From NCBI GenBank assembly GCA_963680875.1, contig OY804589.1, positions 1,488,001 to 1,552,000 of the forward strand: a stretch of DNA of 64,000 nucleotides, given 5' to 3'. This document shows positions 62,578-64,000 of this stretch, piece by piece. The stretch comes from Bathymodiolus brooksi. Taxonomy: Eukaryota > Mollusca > Bivalvia > Mytilida > Modiolidae. Each line of letters opens with the position of its first letter. Position 1 is the first letter of the stretch. A program made the translations under genes and the position numbers. The notes beneath the pieces are model-generated. The model saw only the letters and a program-made list of their open reading frames with translations, was not told the DNA's origin and searched no databases.

Positions 62578-63820
62578 TTAGTCAACTTTATCACTTATTT
62601 TAAGTGTAGAATCATCCACATGGTTACCGTGGTGATCATTTTCGTCCATGTTTTTGGCTTGTCGGTAACGATTTTTGAATTTCTTCCACAGTTCTGCTAT
62701 TAGATCAGTGACAACGATGTTTGTGCTATTTTTAGAAATCATATACATTAAGAATATACCATCATTTCTGAGATAGTGCCGAGCAAATTGAATACACAAC
62801 TTTTTGTCAAAGTTGTTCTGTATCTGGTTTTGTGATTTTAGATATTTTTTTATGTAATGTACTTTATTGTTGTGTAAGATATGGAAGAAAATCCACTTGC
62901 CGACGTTGTAAGCTGTTAAAAATGTTAACAACACTAGCCAGAACCAGATAAATATAAATATCTTCTCGTTGAAAAGATTTATAGGAAGAACACACTGTAC
63001 CGTCCATGTTTGGAGATTATTAAGTTGCCGGATACGGAAGTCACACAGGGTGATTCTAGGAAATCGTGCCGATTCCCGGAAATCATCTCCACGTATAATA
63101 GCATCCATCACTTCGAAACCATAAAAGTTGTAGTCCGTTGCCATGAATTTATTTAATATGAAGAACTGTGCTATAATGTTGATAAAGTATAATATTTTTA
63201 TAAATATAAAAAGTCCGGTTAAAAATGTTCCTCCGCGTTTGTTGCACATAAGACAGAAATATTTGGAAGTTACTGATCTGAACTTGACAAACTTATTGTG
63301 TTTGTATTCTTGATACGTCCATAACCACTTATCTATATAATTAGCTAAATTTGTGATCGCTTCTGCTCGGTCATCCGGTGAATTACACTCCGTTTCTTGG
63401 GCAAAATCGATTACTCGGTCCAAACTTATACCGGCTCCGCTGTGAAACATTTTCCAAAATAGGTTCGGAAGTTTGAACATCAACGCCATGAACATCAGGA
63501 TTAAGGGTACCCATTGATAATACGTTAATTCTGTATCTTGTCTTGAATGTATATCAACAGGTATCGTATCTCCCATCGGAACATAATAGGTATTACTTAT
63601 CCAACATATACTGTGTGTATATTCTTCGTAGGCGTCTGTGAACTCTGCTGGGTGCCAACATTGTATTGGGTCACCCACGAATTGTCCCGTTGATACGACA
63701 ACGGCGAACACTACCAATATAAGAACAGAATAAAGATGACTGACTCTGTCGATCCAATCATCGCTGGTGTTACTTTTAAGCTTGCTAATAGAAGGAACAG
63801 CAACTAAGATGTCTGCGACC
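62578..63820 (-). CDS. Innexin (gap-junction channel subunit), main coding exon, lacking only the extreme 5' end
   Basis: Innexins are four-pass plasma-membrane proteins that assemble into gap junctions and hemichannels in invertebrates. The exon encodes about 413 residues, close to the usual length of 380-450. Numbering from a presumed split Met: VADIL then DDWIDR (21-26); TM1 about 30-50; first extracellular loop with Cys55 and Cys73; the family signature YYQW at 101-104 opening TM2; cytoplasmic loop to about 197; TM3 about 198-226; second extracellular loop with FPRITLCDF (Cys260) and VQCVLPINLFNEK (Cys277); TM4 about 288-314; a tail of about 100 residues. All four loop cysteines are present. 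Reading continues upstream of the TTG at 63717 to a splice acceptor at 63821, with an in-frame TGA beyond it. The exon begins with a lone G before GTC, so the start could be an ATG split as AT/G, or lie further upstream. No in-frame ATG in the exon precedes TM1. The subtype cannot be assigned. Confidence 0.95.
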
Positions 63821-63837
63821 CTGAAAGGAAATGTAGA
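63821..63837 (-). other. Splice acceptor of the innexin exon
   Basis: On the minus strand the sequence reads TCTACATTTCCTTTCAG, a pyrimidine-rich tract ending in CAG, directly before the first conserved innexin residues. An in-frame TGA lies just upstream (63838-63840), so the coding sequence must enter from another exon or begin at a split start codon. Confidence 0.8.
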
Positions 63838-64000
63838 TCACGTGATTACATATTCAGGGACATGAATTAATATCAGAATGAAGACGATTAGCTCATGATA
63901 GACAATCATCTGTGGTGTTATTTGATATTAGAATAAAGACGACTAGCCCATGATAGACAATCATCTGTGGTGTTATTTGATATCAGAATAAAGACGACTA
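63838..64000 (-). other. 3' part of the innexin intron, continuing past the right edge
   Basis: Intronic by position, immediately before the acceptor. No coding similarity was seen. It contains the 55-bp tandem repeat from 63871. The donor site and first exon are beyond the window. Confidence 0.65.
63871..64000. repeat. 55-bp tandem repeat, at least 2.4 copies, cut by the right edge
   Basis: Units begin at 63871, 63926 and 63981 with TATCAGAAT or TATTAGAAT and share CATGATAGACAATCATCTG. The first two units differ at a handful of bases. The third is cut off after 20 bp. It lies inside the innexin intron and could extend well beyond the window. Confidence 0.92.

Noticed and set aside
62578..63717. 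Start of the innexin at 63717
   Set aside because: That codon is TTG inside TM1. Conserved innexin residues (DDWIDR and others) continue in frame upstream to the splice acceptor at 63821.
59138..64000. Search for tRNA, rRNA, telomeric repeats, transposase and reverse transcriptase
   Set aside because: Nothing resembling these was found by reading the flank on both strands.

Overview
This is eukaryotic, invertebrate DNA. About 92% of the window (1 to 59137) is a single satellite array of a 53-bp monomer, all in one orientation, continuing off the left edge. The remaining 4.9 kb is AT-rich unique sequence. It holds one recognisable gene, the main coding exon of an innexin (invertebrate gap-junction protein) on the minus strand at 62578-63820. 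A spliced gene, an innexin rather than a connexin, and a very long satellite point to a protostome. A lophotrochozoan, perhaps a mollusc, is my best guess, but no species can be named.

The satellite has roughly 1,115 copies (length divided by 53). Monomers differ at a few recurrent positions: unit positions 7, 18, 37, 41 and 52, counting from TTCAATGG. Tracing rare variants shows larger blocks copied within the array. These are a 1.059-kb block in two copies (about 5730-7810), a 3.6-kb block in three (about 9720-20670), a 1.321-kb block in two (about 24200-26910), a 2.703-kb block in three (about 34313-41420, the third lacking 17 monomers), a 4.5-kb spaced duplication (from about 41385 and 45885), and a 3.355-kb block in three (about 48720-58795). 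A 1.0-1.4-kb module at the left edge recurs at about 8.1-9.4 kb and inside the 3.6-kb block. The array is therefore a patchwork of local amplifications, not one uniform higher-order repeat.

The array stops abruptly at 59137. Within 50 bp lies a 160-bp near-perfect foldback (59181-59340). The flank then carries five unrelated short tandem repeats with units of 41, 32-33, 27, about 33 and 55 bp, separated by AT-rich sequence with no convincing gene. The innexin exon follows, then the end of an intron that contains the 55-bp repeat and runs off the right edge.

No rRNA, tRNA, CRISPR array, transposase, reverse transcriptase or telomeric repeat was seen. The candidates for something undescribed are the satellite family itself, its repeated three-copy block amplifications, and a 5-bp micro-inversion that marks one monomer lineage. 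Copy numbers inside such an array depend on correct assembly.
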